A stretch of 64,000 bases of DNA from Agrococcus sp. Marseille-P2731 (GTDB lineage: Bacteria > Actinomycetota > Actinomycetes > Actinomycetales > Microbacteriaceae), in NCBI RefSeq assembly GCF_900117395.1, contig NZ_FPEG01000003.1, positions 310,001 through 374,000 of the forward strand, in the 5' to 3' direction. A program made the position numbers and the translations under genes. The notes under the pieces were generated by a model that ran no database searches, was not told the origin of the DNA, and saw nothing but the letters and a program-made list of their open reading frames with translations. Shown piece after piece: positions 1 through 7,937 of this stretch (the stretch's first letter is position 1; every line of letters starts with the position of its first letter).

Positions 1-1
1 C

Positions 2-739
2 ACCGCCCACGCGCAGCTGGCGTGGCTGCTGAGCACGATCACGGGCTTCGGCGAGGCGAGCCGCATGACGCAGTTCAAGGACAAGACCGCCAAGGGCGGG
101 CAGGAGTCGGCCTCGGTCGGCCTCTTCACCTATCCGATCCTCATGGCGGCCGACATCCTGCTCTACGACACCGACGTGGTGCCGGTCGGCGACGATCAGA
201 AGCAGCACGTCGAGCTCACACGCGACCTGGCCGAGCGCTTCAACAAGCGCTTCGGCTCGACGTTCCGCCAGCCCAAGCCGGTCATCCGCGCCGAGGGCGC
301 GCGCATCTACGACCTGCAGAACCCGCAGTCGAAGATGTCGAAGTCGGCCGACAACGACAAGGGCATCGTCTGGCTGCTCGACGAGCCCGCGAAGACGGCG
401 AAGAAGATCCGCTCGGCCGTGACCGACACCGAGGGCTCGATCCGCGCCGACAAGGTCGAGAAGCCCGGCGTGACGAACCTGCTCGGCATCATGAGCGCCA
501 TGACCGGCACGAGCGTGCCAGACCTCGAGGCGCACTTCGAGGGCCAGGGCTACGGCGTCTTCAAGACAGAGGTGGCCGACGCCGTCGTGGCGGAGCTGGC
601 GCCGGTGCGCGAGCGCACGCTCGAGCTGCTGGCCGATCCGGCCGAGCTCGACCGGCTGCTGGCAGCGAACGCCGAGCGCGCCGCTGCAGTCGCCGACGCG
701 ACGCTGCGCCGCGCCATGGAGGCGATGGGCCTGCGATGA
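2..739 (+). CDS. trpS: Tryptophanyl-tRNA synthetase, C-terminal part (5' end outside window)
   Basis: Charges tRNA-Trp with tryptophan in the cytoplasm (class I aminoacyl-tRNA synthetase). The reading frame is open from base 2, so the start lies upstream of the window; 245 residues are visible. The text GFGEASRMTQFKDK is the typical TrpRS region after the Rossmann HIGH half. The KMSKS ATP-binding loop is visible as SKMSKSADNDKG near bases 331-360, and ILMAADILLYDTDVVPVGDDQ is the tryptophan-pocket/dimer region. The stop overlaps the next start by 4 nt (ATGA), so the downstream acetyltransferase is probably translationally coupled. Family assignment is secure. Confidence 0.97.
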   Translation, partial: TAHAQLAWLLSTITGFGEASRMTQFKDKTAKGGQESASVGLFTYPILMAADILLYDTDVVPVGDDQKQHVELTRDLAERFNKRFGSTFRQPKPVIRAEGARIYDLQNPQSKMSKSADNDKGIVWLLDEPAKTAKKIRSAVTDTEGSIRADKVEKPGVTNLLGIMSAMTGTSVPDLEAHFEGQGYGVFKTEVADAVVAELAPVRERTLELLADPAELDRLLAANAERAAAVADATLRRAMEAMGLR

Positions 740-1317
740 CCGGGCCCACTCCCCGCCTGGCCGGCCCGACGCTGCCGCTGCTGGGCGCCAAGGTCGTGCT
801 GACCGCGCTCGGCGAGGATGACGTCGACCGCATCGTCGAGGCCTGCAGGACCGAGCAGGCGGTGCGGTTCCTGGAGACCCCGGTGCCCTACACGCGCGCC
901 GATGCCGAGGAGTTCGTGCGCGTCTTCGTGCCCGCGGGCTGGCGCGGCGAGCACGACGAGCGGGTCTACGCGATCCGCGAGTCGCTGCGCGGCCCGCTCG
1001 CCGGCGTCATCGGGCTGCGCGGGCTCGAGCGCGAGGTGGGCTTCTGGCTGCACCCCGACGCGCAGGGCAAGGGCCTCATGACGGATGCGGTGCGCACGGT
1101 CGTCGGGCACGCAGAGGGCTGCCTCACCTGGCCAGAGGTCACGTGGAGCTGCTTCGACGGCAACACTGCCTCGATGCGGGTCGCGAAGGCCGCCGGCTTC
1201 ACCTACCTCGGCACGATCGAGTCGACGCAGCGCGGCGAGCCGGTCGTGCAGCACGTCGCGGTGCGGCGGGCGTCCGGTGCGCCCGAGGGCGCGCTCCCCT
1301 GGCCGAGCCTGGACTGA
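736..1317 (+). CDS. GNAT family N-acetyltransferase
   Basis: A 193-residue protein of the GCN5-related N-acetyltransferase fold. It transfers an acetyl group from acetyl-CoA to an unknown acceptor. The acetyl-CoA pyrophosphate-binding loop is visible as Q-G-K-G-L-M in HPDAQGKGLMTDAVR, preceded by the beta-strand EVGFWLHPD and followed by the FDGNTASMRVAKAAGF segment typical of RimJ/RimL-like members. The ATG at 736 overlaps the trpS stop by 4 nt; an upstream extension of the same frame only runs antiparallel to trpS codon use and is not real. A RimJ/L-type protein-N-terminal or antibiotic acetyltransferase are both possible; the substrate cannot be told from sequence. Confidence 0.88.
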   Translation: MTGPTPRLAGPTLPLLGAKVVLTALGEDDVDRIVEACRTEQAVRFLETPVPYTRADAEEFVRVFVPAGWRGEHDERVYAIRESLRGPLAGVIGLRGLEREVGFWLHPDAQGKGLMTDAVRTVVGHAEGCLTWPEVTWSCFDGNTASMRVAKAAGFTYLGTIESTQRGEPVVQHVAVRRASGAPEGALPWPSLD

Positions 1318-1644
1318 CGCGCGCTCGCTCGGGCACTTCCTCCGCCGCGCGCCGCGAACAGGCGCGCACCGCAAGTCCCGCCGAACCAGCGCGCGGACCT
1401 CTTCGCGCAGCACAAGCCTTGGCGAACCAGCGCGCGGCCAGCTCCGCACAACGCAAGCCTCAACGCGGCGGAGCAGACGACATGCCGCAGCGTCGGCGAA
1501 CCAGCGCGCGGCCAGCTCCGCACAACGCAAGCCTCAACGCGGCGGAGCAGACGACATGCCGCTTCGCGGCTGGCTCCGACGCGGATCGCGGTTCGGCGAC
1601 TTGCGTCGTGCACGCGTCGGGGTGAGCGCGGCGGCCAGCGCTCG
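1318..1644. other. Intergenic region with duplicated sequence, no gene seen
   Basis: About 330 bases between the acetyltransferase stop and the stop of the reverse-strand DUF559-like gene. Open frames here are short and repeat-derived. It holds two identical 68-bp copies and a degenerate third one (separate entry). I see no promoter or convincing coding sequence; it separates two convergent genes. Confidence 0.7.
1421..1562. repeat. Two perfect 68-bp direct repeats with 6-bp gap
   Basis: Copy 1 is 1421-1488 and copy 2 is 1495-1562; they are identical over 68 bases and separated by AGCGTC. Both begin GGCGAACCAGCGCGCGG and end GACGACATGCCGC. A degenerate relative starts at about 1381 (CGAACCAGCGCGCGG, then CAGCACAAGCCTT). 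The repeat is intergenic, between convergent genes. Confidence 0.9.
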
Positions 1645-2559
1645 TCATCCTCTGGGATGCATCGCGAGCGCCGCCCGGACGAGCTCGACGAAGCGGTCGT
1701 GATTGCCTGCGAGCCACGCGGCAGACACCCGCACGGTGATGTAGCCCTGGAGCAGTGCCTCAGCGTCGCGAGCCCGGTCGCGCTCGAAGGTCTGCTCGTG
1801 CGTCGCTCGACCGTCGATCTCGACGATCACGCAACCGCCCACCATGAAGTCGACGTCGCCGACGCGTGCGATGCGGACCTGCTGGCGATGCTCGAGGCCG
1901 GCTGCGCGCAGCAGCAGCTTCGCGTCGGTCTCATAGCCCGATCCGCACAGCGCATCGACCGCCTCGATCGCGGGCTCCTCGTTCCACTCGAAGCCGTGCA
2001 GGGCGAGACGCATCTCGCCGCGCGTCGCCCGGCGTCGCTGCATCGCTGAGTCCGCGACCCGGATGGCCTCGTGCACCCCGAGGCAGCGCGCGATGCAGCG
2101 CACGGCCGCGGTGACCGAGGTCGTGCAGCGGGTGCCGTCATCGGCGTCCAGGTCAGACCAGTGCAGGACGACGCCGTCGCGCCGCGCCAGGCGCTGGAAG
2201 CGGTCGCTCGGATCGCGCAGCCGCGTCGATCCATCCCACACGTGCACGTGCAGGCGTGTGTCCTGCGGCTCCCAGAGGCCGAGCGCACGGGCGGCAGAGG
2301 CGCACGCGAGCCGGCCGCCGATCCGGAGCGCCTGGAGCAGCGGCTCATCGATGGGTCCGCAGGCGTAGACATCTCGGCGCGCCCGCACCAGAGCGCCTGA
2401 GCGCAAGGCCTCCTCGATATCGCGGCGGCTGAGACCCTCGGCTCGCAGCTCCCGATACTCATCCACTCTGGTGAAGCCCTGGGGAAGCGCTCGGAGCGTC
2501 GACATGGACGCGAGGATGCGATGCAGACGGGCACTCTCGCTCCCCGAGCACCGCGCCAT
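1645..2559 (-). CDS. DUF559/AbiEi-like protein (N-terminal winged helix, C-terminal PD-(D/E)XK-type domain)
   Basis: A 304-residue protein with two recognisable parts. Residues about 19-60 (GFTRVDEYRELRAEGLSRRDIEEALRSGALVRARRDVYA) look like the AbiEi-type antitoxin winged-helix domain. The C-terminal part (VGDVDFMVGGCVIVEIDGRATHE, then RDRARDAEALLQGY) has the D...E-x-D pattern of the DUF559/Vsr-like nuclease fold. Such proteins are common and often orphan in actinobacteria; their function is not established. No AbiEii-like toxin is adjacent. The first ATG is at 2559, but Met19 (ATG at 2505) gives a better N-terminus; neither has a clear ribosome binding site. It faces the acetyltransferase convergently. 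Confidence 0.72.
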   Translation of the reverse strand: MARCSGSESARLHRILASMSTLRALPQGFTRVDEYRELRAEGLSRRDIEEALRSGALVRARRDVYACGPIDEPLLQALRIGGRLACASAARALGLWEPQDTRLHVHVWDGSTRLRDPSDRFQRLARRDGVVLHWSDLDADDGTRCTTSVTAAVRCIARCLGVHEAIRVADSAMQRRRATRGEMRLALHGFEWNEEPAIEAVDALCGSGYETDAKLLLRAAGLEHRQQVRIARVGDVDFMVGGCVIVEIDGRATHEQTFERDRARDAEALLQGYITVRVSAAWLAGNHDRFVELVRAALAMHPRG

Positions 2560-2653
2560 GTGGACAGTCGTCCGCGCGCGCGGCGCTGCGCGAGCATCCG
2601 CGGGGCGCAGGGCGGGCAGGGGACGCGGAATGAGGTCGCGGCCGCACGAGTTG

Positions 2654-2659
2654 TAGGCT
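2654..2659 (+). promoter_or_regulatory. -10 box for the riboflavin operon
   Basis: TAGGCT, 11 nt before the base of the FMN riboswitch. A start of transcription at about 2666 would put the aptamer right at the 5' end of the mRNA. No convincing -35 box was seen. Confidence 0.45.
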
Positions 2660-2669
2660 GGGAGTGCAA

Positions 2670-2805
2670 CGTGCCCGGGGTCAGTGCAAGTCTGAACCGG
2701 CGGTGAGAGTCCGCGACCCGAGCGACCGCGTCATGGCGAGCGATCGTTCGGCTGAGCTGGTGGAATTCCAGCACCGACGGTGAGAGTCCGGAGGGGAGGC
2801 GCACG
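2670..2805 (+). promoter_or_regulatory. FMN riboswitch (RFN element)
   Basis: Conserved FMN-aptamer blocks appear in order: CCGGGGTCAGTG, GAACCGGCGGTGAGAGTCCG, CGACCCG, GCTGAGCTGGTGGAATTCC, AGCACCGACGGTGAGAGTCC and GGAGGGGAGGCGCAC. The closing P1 helix is CGTGC (2670-2674) with GCACG (2801-2805). It binds flavin mononucleotide and switches off the riboflavin genes that follow. The 3' strand of P1 can instead pair downstream (2834-2840), which suggests the switching mechanism. Identification is from memory of the consensus and is strong. Confidence 0.95.
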
Positions 2806-2851
2806 CGAGGTCGTCAGCGACCCCTCGGATCCCCGTGCGCGTTCGGAGAGG
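2799..2851 (+). promoter_or_regulatory. Predicted expression platform of the FMN riboswitch
   Basis: GCGCACG (2799-2805), which includes the 3' half of P1, is perfectly complementary to CGTGCGC (2834-2840). This helix excludes P1. The ribD ribosome binding site GGAGAGG is at 2845-2851, next to this helix, and CCCCTC at 2821-2826 could pair with it. There is no U-tract, so control of translation fits better than termination. Confidence 0.5.
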
Positions 2852-2856
2852 AACGG

Positions 2857-3873
2857 ATGTCGGGGATCACCGCAGCAGAGCGCGCAGCGATGGCGCGCGC
2901 ACGTGCGCTCGCCCTGCGCGGGCCGCGCGGGGCGAACCCGCAGGTCGGCGCCGTCATCCTCTCCCCCGACGGCCGCACGCTCGCCGAGGGCTGGCACCGC
3001 GGCGCCGGGACCGCGCACGCCGAGGTCGACGCGCTCTCGCGACTGGGCGCATCCGAGGCCCGCGGCGCGACCGCCGTCGTCACCCTCGAGCCGTGCAACC
3101 ACGTCGGCCGCACCGGCCCCTGCGCTGTCGCCCTGCTCGAGGCCGGCATCGGCCGCGTCGTCTACGCCGCCGCCGACCCGGGCGCCGCATCCAGCGGCGG
3201 CAGCGCCCGACTGCGGGACGCCGGCGTCGAGGTCGCCCGCCTCGACGAGGCCGAGGGTGAGGCGCTCATCGCCGACTGGCTCTTCGTGCAGCGCACCGGC
3301 CGCCCGCGCGTCACCGTCAAGTGGGCGCAGTCCCTCGACGGGCGGGCGGCTGCGACCGACGGCACGAGCCGCTGGATCACCGGCCCCGAGGCGCGCGCGC
3401 ACGTGCATCGCGAGCGCAGCGCGCACGACGCGATCGCCGTCGGCACCGGCACGGTGCTCGCCGACGACCCGCGGCTCACGGCGCGCGTCGAGGGCGATCC
3501 CGACGCACCGCAGCCGCTCCCGGTCGTCTTCGGCGAGCGCGAGATGCCCGCGACCGCGGCGCTGCGCGAGCATCCGCGGGGCTACCGCACCGCCGGTCAC
3601 GACCTCGGGCGCGAGCTCGCAGCGCTCGCCGCCGACGGCATCCAGACCCTCTACGTCGAGGGCGGCCCGACGCTCGCCAGCGCCTTCATCCGCGCCGGCC
3701 TCGCCGACCGCCTCAGCGTCTACCTCGCGCCGACCCTCCTCGGAGGCCCTCGCACGGCCCTCGACGACCTCGGCGTCGCCACGATCAACGAGCAGCGACG
3801 CCTCACGGTGACGCGGCTCGAGCAGCTCGGCCGGGATCTCCTGGTCGAGGCCATGACAGAGAGCGAGCAGTGA
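2857..3873 (+). CDS. ribD: Bifunctional riboflavin deaminase/reductase RibD
   Basis: Catalyses two steps of riboflavin synthesis: deamination of diaminohydroxyphosphoribosylaminopyrimidine, then NADPH-dependent reduction of the ribosyl side chain. The 338 residues hold an N-terminal cytidine-deaminase-like zinc domain (HAE at 54-56; Cys80 and Cys89 in EPCNHVGRTGPC) and a C-terminal reductase domain (VTVKWAQSLDGRAAATDGTSRWITG; TLYVEGGPTLASAF). Length is normal for the family. The ATG at 2857 has GGAGAGG 5 nt upstream. It is the first gene of ribD-ribE-ribBA-ribH and lies directly behind the FMN riboswitch. Its stop overlaps the ribE start (TGATG). Confidence 0.97.
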   Translation: MSGITAAERAAMARARALALRGPRGANPQVGAVILSPDGRTLAEGWHRGAGTAHAEVDALSRLGASEARGATAVVTLEPCNHVGRTGPCAVALLEAGIGRVVYAAADPGAASSGGSARLRDAGVEVARLDEAEGEALIADWLFVQRTGRPRVTVKWAQSLDGRAAATDGTSRWITGPEARAHVHRERSAHDAIAVGTGTVLADDPRLTARVEGDPDAPQPLPVVFGEREMPATAALREHPRGYRTAGHDLGRELAALAADGIQTLYVEGGPTLASAFIRAGLADRLSVYLAPTLLGGPRTALDDLGVATINEQRRLTVTRLEQLGRDLLVEAMTESEQ

Positions 3874-4496
3874 TGTTCACCGGCATCATCGAAGAGCTCG
3901 GCGAGATCATCTCGTTCGAGCCCCACGCCACCGACCCGGGCGCGTGGCGTCTGTCCGTGCGCGGGCCGCTGGCGGTCAGCGACGCGTCGCACGGCGACTC
4001 GATCGCGGTCAACGGCCTGTGCCTGACCGTGGTCGACCAGACGGCGGATGCGTTCACCGCGGATGTCATGCGGGTCTCGGTCGACATGTCCACGCTGGGC
4101 GAGCGCCGCCCGGGCGACCGCGTGAACCTGGAGCGCGCAGCCGCGGTGGGCGATCGCCTCGGCGGCCACATCGTGCAGGGCCACATCGACGGCACCGCGA
4201 CGGTGCTCGCGATCAGCGAGGGCGACGGGCAGCGCACCGTGCGCTGCTCCCTCGACGCCGAGCACGCGCACCTCGTCACGACGAAGGGGTCGATCGCCAT
4301 CGACGGCATCTCGCTCACCGTCTCGGCCATCAGCGCCCCCGACGAGCCCGAGCAGTGGTTCGAGGTGTCCCTCATCCCCGAGACGCTCGCGTCGACGACC
4401 CTGGGCTTCCGCTCGGTCGGCGAGCGCGTCAACATCGAGACCGACATCGTCGCCCGCCACGTCGAGCGCATGCTGCAGCTGGAGGCGAAGCGATGA
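3873..4496 (+). CDS. ribE: Riboflavin synthase alpha subunit
   Basis: Dismutates two molecules of 6,7-dimethyl-8-ribityllumazine to riboflavin and a pyrimidinedione. The 207 residues start with the diagnostic MFTGIIEELG and contain two lumazine-binding (Lum_binding) repeats: VNGLCLTVVD and GGHIVQGHIDGTA in the first, IDGISLTVSAI in the second. The ATG overlaps the ribD stop by one base and the stop overlaps the ribBA start by 4 nt, so the operon is tightly coupled. Called ribE here; Bacillus literature calls the same protein RibE and Escherichia literature RibC. Confidence 0.96.
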   Translation: MFTGIIEELGEIISFEPHATDPGAWRLSVRGPLAVSDASHGDSIAVNGLCLTVVDQTADAFTADVMRVSVDMSTLGERRPGDRVNLERAAAVGDRLGGHIVQGHIDGTATVLAISEGDGQRTVRCSLDAEHAHLVTTKGSIAIDGISLTVSAISAPDEPEQWFEVSLIPETLASTTLGFRSVGERVNIETDIVARHVERMLQLEAKR

Positions 4497-5797
4497 GCAT
4501 CACCACGATCGATGTCGCCCTGCGGGCGCTCCGCGAGGGCCGCCCGGTGATCGTCGTCGACGACGAGGGGCGCGAGAACGAGGGCGACCTGATCATGTCG
4601 GCGCACCTCGCGACGGCAGAGTGGATCGCGTTCATGGTGCGGCACACCTCCGGCTACCTGTGCGCACCGCTCACCGCCGAGCGCGCCGACGAGCTGGGGC
4701 TGCCGCTGATGGTGCTCGAGAACCAGGATGAGCGGCAGACCGCCTACACGATCACGGTCGATGCGGCGGATCGCTCGTCGACCGGCATCTCGGCGGACGA
4801 CCGCGCGCACACCCTGCGGGTGCTCGCCGATCCGGCATCGACCGCGACGAGCCTGCGGCGACCCGGGCACATCGTGCCGCTGCGGGCCGTCCAGGGCGGC
4901 GTGCGCGCCCGGGCCGGCCACACCGAGGCCGCGGTCGAGCTGATGCAGCTCGCCGGCCTCCCGCCCGTCGGCGTCATCGGCGAGCTCGTGGAGGACGCGG
5001 GCGAGATGCGACGCCTGCCGGCGCTCATCGCGTTCGGCGACGAGCACGACCTGCCGGTCATCACGATCGAGGACCTGATCGACTACCTCGACGCAGGCGG
5101 CCTGCCGACGGCCTGCAGCGGCACCAACGAGGAGTCGGCCCGCGTCTCCTTCGAGGTCGAGACGAACGTGCCGACGGCGTTCGGCACGTTCCGCATCGCG
5201 GCGTTCCGCGACCGGCAGACGGGAGCCGACCACCTGGCGATCATCGCCGGCGACGCGCTCGCCGACGGCGCGCTCGTGCGAGTCCACTCCGAGTGCCTCA
5301 CCGGCGAGGCCCTCCACTCGCTCAAGTGCGAGTGCGGGCCGCAGCTCGACGCCGCGCTCGAGCAGATCCAGGCGGCCGGCAACGGCATGGTGGTCTACCT
5401 GCGCGGCCAGGAGGGCCGCGGCATCGGGCTCATCAACAAGCTCCGCGCCTACCGCCTGCAGGAGCAGGGGCTCGACACGCTCGACGCCAACCTGGCGCTC
5501 GGCCTGCCGGCCGACGGCCGCGAGTACGGCGCGGCCGCCGCGATCATCCGCCAGCAGGGCATCAGCTCGGTCCGGCTGCTCTCGAACAATCCGCTCAAGC
5601 GCGAGGCGCTCGAGCAGCACGGCGTGGCGGTGCAGGAGCTCGTGCCGCTGCTCGTGGGCGTCGGCGCGCACAACACCGCCTACCTGCAGGCCAAGCGCGA
5701 CCGGATGGGGCACGCGCTGCCGCAGGCACTGCCCGCGGCAGCGCCGGCGTCGGTGCCCGCAGGCACCGCGCACGACGACGAACAGGAAGAGGGCTAG
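4493..5797 (+). CDS. ribBA: Bifunctional 3,4-dihydroxy-2-butanone-4-phosphate synthase / GTP cyclohydrolase II
   Basis: Provides both precursors of riboflavin: the N-terminal domain turns ribulose 5-phosphate into dihydroxybutanone phosphate, the C-terminal domain opens GTP. In 434 residues, the first domain shows the acidic loop DDEGRENEGDLI (about 23-34), RPGHIVPL and the GHTEAAVELM motif. The second shows the zinc ligands Cys268, Cys279 and Cys281 in HSECLTGEALHSLKCEC, plus LRGQEGRGIGL and the DANLALGLPADGREYG loop. The last 30 residues are an Ala/Pro-rich then acidic tail outside the fold. ATG at 4493 overlaps the ribE stop. It is expected to be under the FMN riboswitch with its neighbours. 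Confidence 0.97.
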   Translation: MSITTIDVALRALREGRPVIVVDDEGRENEGDLIMSAHLATAEWIAFMVRHTSGYLCAPLTAERADELGLPLMVLENQDERQTAYTITVDAADRSSTGISADDRAHTLRVLADPASTATSLRRPGHIVPLRAVQGGVRARAGHTEAAVELMQLAGLPPVGVIGELVEDAGEMRRLPALIAFGDEHDLPVITIEDLIDYLDAGGLPTACSGTNEESARVSFEVETNVPTAFGTFRIAAFRDRQTGADHLAIIAGDALADGALVRVHSECLTGEALHSLKCECGPQLDAALEQIQAAGNGMVVYLRGQEGRGIGLINKLRAYRLQEQGLDTLDANLALGLPADGREYGAAAAIIRQQGISSVRLLSNNPLKREALEQHGVAVQELVPLLVGVGAHNTAYLQAKRDRMGHALPQALPAAAPASVPAGTAHDDEQEEG

Positions 5798-5799
5798 CC

Positions 5800-6300
5800 A
5801 TGGCCGGAGCAGGACGACCCCAGCACGAAGGCGCCGCAGGAGCGGACGGCGCCTCCCACCTCGACGGGCGCGGCATGCGCATCGCCGTCGTGCACGGCCG
5901 CTGGCACGAGCAGATCGCGACCGGGCTCCTGGAGGGCGCACGTCGTGCCCTCGCAGAGATGGGCGCCGACGTCACCGAGCTGCCCGTGCCGGGCTCGTTC
6001 GAGCTCCCCGTCGTCGCGCAGGCGGCGCTCGAGGCCGGCTTCGACGGCGCGGTGGCGCTCGGCGTGATCATCCGCGGCGGCACGCCCCACTTCGAGTACG
6101 TCTCCGAGGCCGCGACCATCGGACTCACCGAGGTCGCCGTGCGCAGCGGCAAGCCGGTCGGCTTCGGTGTGCTCACGCTCGACGACGAGCAGCAGGGCAT
6201 CGATCGGGCCGGCTTGCCCGGCTCGAAGGAGGACAAGGGCCGGGAGGCCGCGGAGGCGGTCGTCGAAGCGGCGCTCGCGCTGCGCAGCCTGCGCGACTGA
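5800..6300 (+). CDS. ribH: 6,7-dimethyl-8-ribityllumazine synthase
   Basis: Condenses the pyrimidine from RibD with dihydroxybutanone phosphate to give the lumazine that RibE uses. It has 166 residues; the first 25 are a Gly/Ala-rich extension before the core GMRIAVVHGRWHEQI. Family motifs: PVPGSFELPVVAQ, GVIIRGGTPHFEYV (His general base region) and FGVLTLDDEQQGIDRAG. The ATG is 2 nt after the ribBA stop. It is the last gene of the riboflavin operon. Similar proteins form icosahedral 60-mers or pentamers; which applies here is unknown. Confidence 0.96.
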   Translation: MAGAGRPQHEGAAGADGASHLDGRGMRIAVVHGRWHEQIATGLLEGARRALAEMGADVTELPVPGSFELPVVAQAALEAGFDGAVALGVIIRGGTPHFEYVSEAATIGLTEVAVRSGKPVGFGVLTLDDEQQGIDRAGLPGSKEDKGREAAEAVVEAALALRSLRD

Positions 6301-6309
6301 CGCACGCCG

Positions 6310-6336
6310 CGCATCCGTCACAGCGACGCGGATGCG
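6310..6336 (+). terminator. Possible terminator after the riboflavin operon
   Basis: CGCATCCG (6310-6317) and CGGATGCG (6329-6336) form an 8-bp stem with an 11-nt loop, 10 nt after the ribH stop. There is no T-tract, which is common in high-G+C genomes. Confidence 0.4.
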
Positions 6337-6374
6337 TGGCGCACCTTCCTGTGTGCGCGCCGTGGTGCAGATGA

Positions 6375-6392
6375 ACGGTTACGATGAACCGT
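6375..6392 (+). promoter_or_regulatory. Inverted repeat upstream of the MFS transporter
   Basis: ACGGTT (6375-6380) and AACCGT (6387-6392) form a perfect palindrome with a 6-nt spacer; TACGAT (6380-6385), a possible -10 box, lies inside it. It sits about 120 nt before the transporter start and may be an operator. Confidence 0.35.
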
Positions 6393-6509
6393 CGTCCACG
6401 CGGAGTCAAGGGTGTCTCCGACGCGACCGGCCCGTCACGAGCGGTCCGCACCACCCACGCGCACCGCACACCCGCATCCACCTCGCGCGTGAACCCGTCA
6501 GGAAGCAGC

Positions 6510-7862
6510 ATGTCCACCTCTGCCCCCCACACGGCCACCGCGCCGAAGCCCGCCAACTCCCGTGGCCGCGTCATCTTCGCCAGCCTCATCGGCACGACGA
6601 TCGAGTTCTACGACTTCTACGTCTACGCGACCGCCGCCGTGCTGGTGTTCCCGCACCTCTTCTTCCCCACCGGCGACGACACCACGGCCCTGCTCGCCTC
6701 GTTCGCCGCCTTCGGTGCCGCGATGGTCGCCCGGCCGATCGGCTCGATCGTCTTCGGTCACCTCGGCGACAAGCACGGCCGCAAGCTCACGCTCGTGGGC
6801 GCGCTGCTGACGATGGGCATCGCGACCTTCCTCATCGGCGTGCTGCCCACCTATGCGCAGATCGGCTGGGTCGCCGCCGCGCTGCTCGTGCTCATGCGCC
6901 TCGCGCAGGGCTTCGCGCTCGGTGGCGAGTGGTCGGGCGCTGCCCTCGTGGCGACCGAGAACGCGCCGGCCGGCAAGCGCGCCTGGTACGGCACCTTCCC
7001 CCAGCTCGGGGCCCCCGTCGGCTTCATCATCGCCAACGGCCTCTTCCTCATCATCGCCGCGGCGCTGCCCAGCGATGACCCCTCGCGGCCCTCCGACGCG
7101 TTCCTCGAGTGGGGCTGGCGCATCCCGTTCCTGTTCTCCGCGGTCATGGTGATCGTGGGCCTGTGGGTGCGACTGAAGCTCGTCGAGTCGACCTCCTTCG
7201 AGAAGGCGAAGACCACCGGCACCATCCAGCGCCTGCCGCTCGCGACCGTCTTCCGCGGGCACTGGAGGGAGCTGATCCTCGGCACCTTCTTCATGCTCGC
7301 GACGTACGTGCTGTTCTACCTGATGACCGCGTTCTCGCTGACCTACGGCCGTGCCCCTGTGGACGCGGACGTGCCCGGCCTCGGCTACTCGTACAACACC
7401 TTCGTGCTCATGCTGATCGTCGGCGTCGTCTTCTTCGGCATCTTCACCCTGGTGTCGGGTCCCCTCGCGGACCGCTTCGGCCGTCGCCGCACGCTCATCA
7501 TCGTCACGGTCGCGATCATCGCGTTCGGCCTGCTGTGGGTGCCCCTCACCGGCGGCGGCACGTTCGGCGTCATGGCGTGGCTCATCATCGGCATGTCGCT
7601 GATGGGCTTCACGTTCGGCCCGATGGGTGCGCTGCTGCCGGAGCTCTTCCCGACCAACGTGCGCTACACGGGCTCGGGCGTCAGCTACAACGTCGCGTCG
7701 ATCCTGGGTGCTGCGCTCGCCCCCTTCATCGCGGTGGCGCTGTGGACGGCCGGCCAGGGCAGCCCATTCTGGGTGGGCGTCTACCTCTCGGGCGCGGGCG
7801 TGCTGACGCTCGTCGCCCTGATCCTCTCCAAGGAGACGAAGGACATCGACATGGAGCGCTAA
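6510..7862 (+). CDS. MFS transporter, metabolite:H+ symporter type (ShiA/ProP-like)
   Basis: A 450-residue membrane protein with about 12 predicted transmembrane helices. The start SLIGTTIEFYDFYVYATAAVLVFP is the signature of the metabolite:H+ symporter family (shikimate, proline/betaine, alpha-ketoglutarate carriers). The MFS loop 2-3 motif appears as FGHLGDKHGRKLTLV, RLAQGFALGGEWSGA marks helices 4-5, and the second-half loop is SGPLADRFGRRRTLI. It likely imports an organic acid or a compatible solute with protons; the substrate cannot be named. Start chosen at ATG 6510 with AGGAAG about 5 nt upstream, not the in-frame ATG at 6384, which lies in non-coding-looking sequence. It converges on surE. 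Confidence 0.87.
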   Translation: MSTSAPHTATAPKPANSRGRVIFASLIGTTIEFYDFYVYATAAVLVFPHLFFPTGDDTTALLASFAAFGAAMVARPIGSIVFGHLGDKHGRKLTLVGALLTMGIATFLIGVLPTYAQIGWVAAALLVLMRLAQGFALGGEWSGAALVATENAPAGKRAWYGTFPQLGAPVGFIIANGLFLIIAAALPSDDPSRPSDAFLEWGWRIPFLFSAVMVIVGLWVRLKLVESTSFEKAKTTGTIQRLPLATVFRGHWRELILGTFFMLATYVLFYLMTAFSLTYGRAPVDADVPGLGYSYNTFVLMLIVGVVFFGIFTLVSGPLADRFGRRRTLIIVTVAIIAFGLLWVPLTGGGTFGVMAWLIIGMSLMGFTFGPMGALLPELFPTNVRYTGSGVSYNVASILGAALAPFIAVALWTAGQGSPFWVGVYLSGAGVLTLVALILSKETKDIDMER

Positions 7863-7882
7863 CGGCTCCCCCGACGGATGCG

Positions 7883-7917
7883 GACGGCCGGCTGCCCGAG
7901 GAGGGTCGCCGGCCGTC
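7883..7917. terminator. Bidirectional hairpin between the MFS gene and surE
   Basis: GACGGCCGGC (7883-7892) and GCCGGCCGTC (7908-7917) form a perfect 10-bp stem with a 15-nt loop between two convergent stops. Confidence 0.65.
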
Positions 7918-7937
7918 TGCGCGTCTCCGGCCGACCC

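Noticed and set aside
1645..2559. AbiE toxin-antitoxin pair
   Set aside because: Only the AbiEi-like part is present; neighbours are a DNA repeat, a GNAT gene and the riboflavin operon, with no AbiEii.
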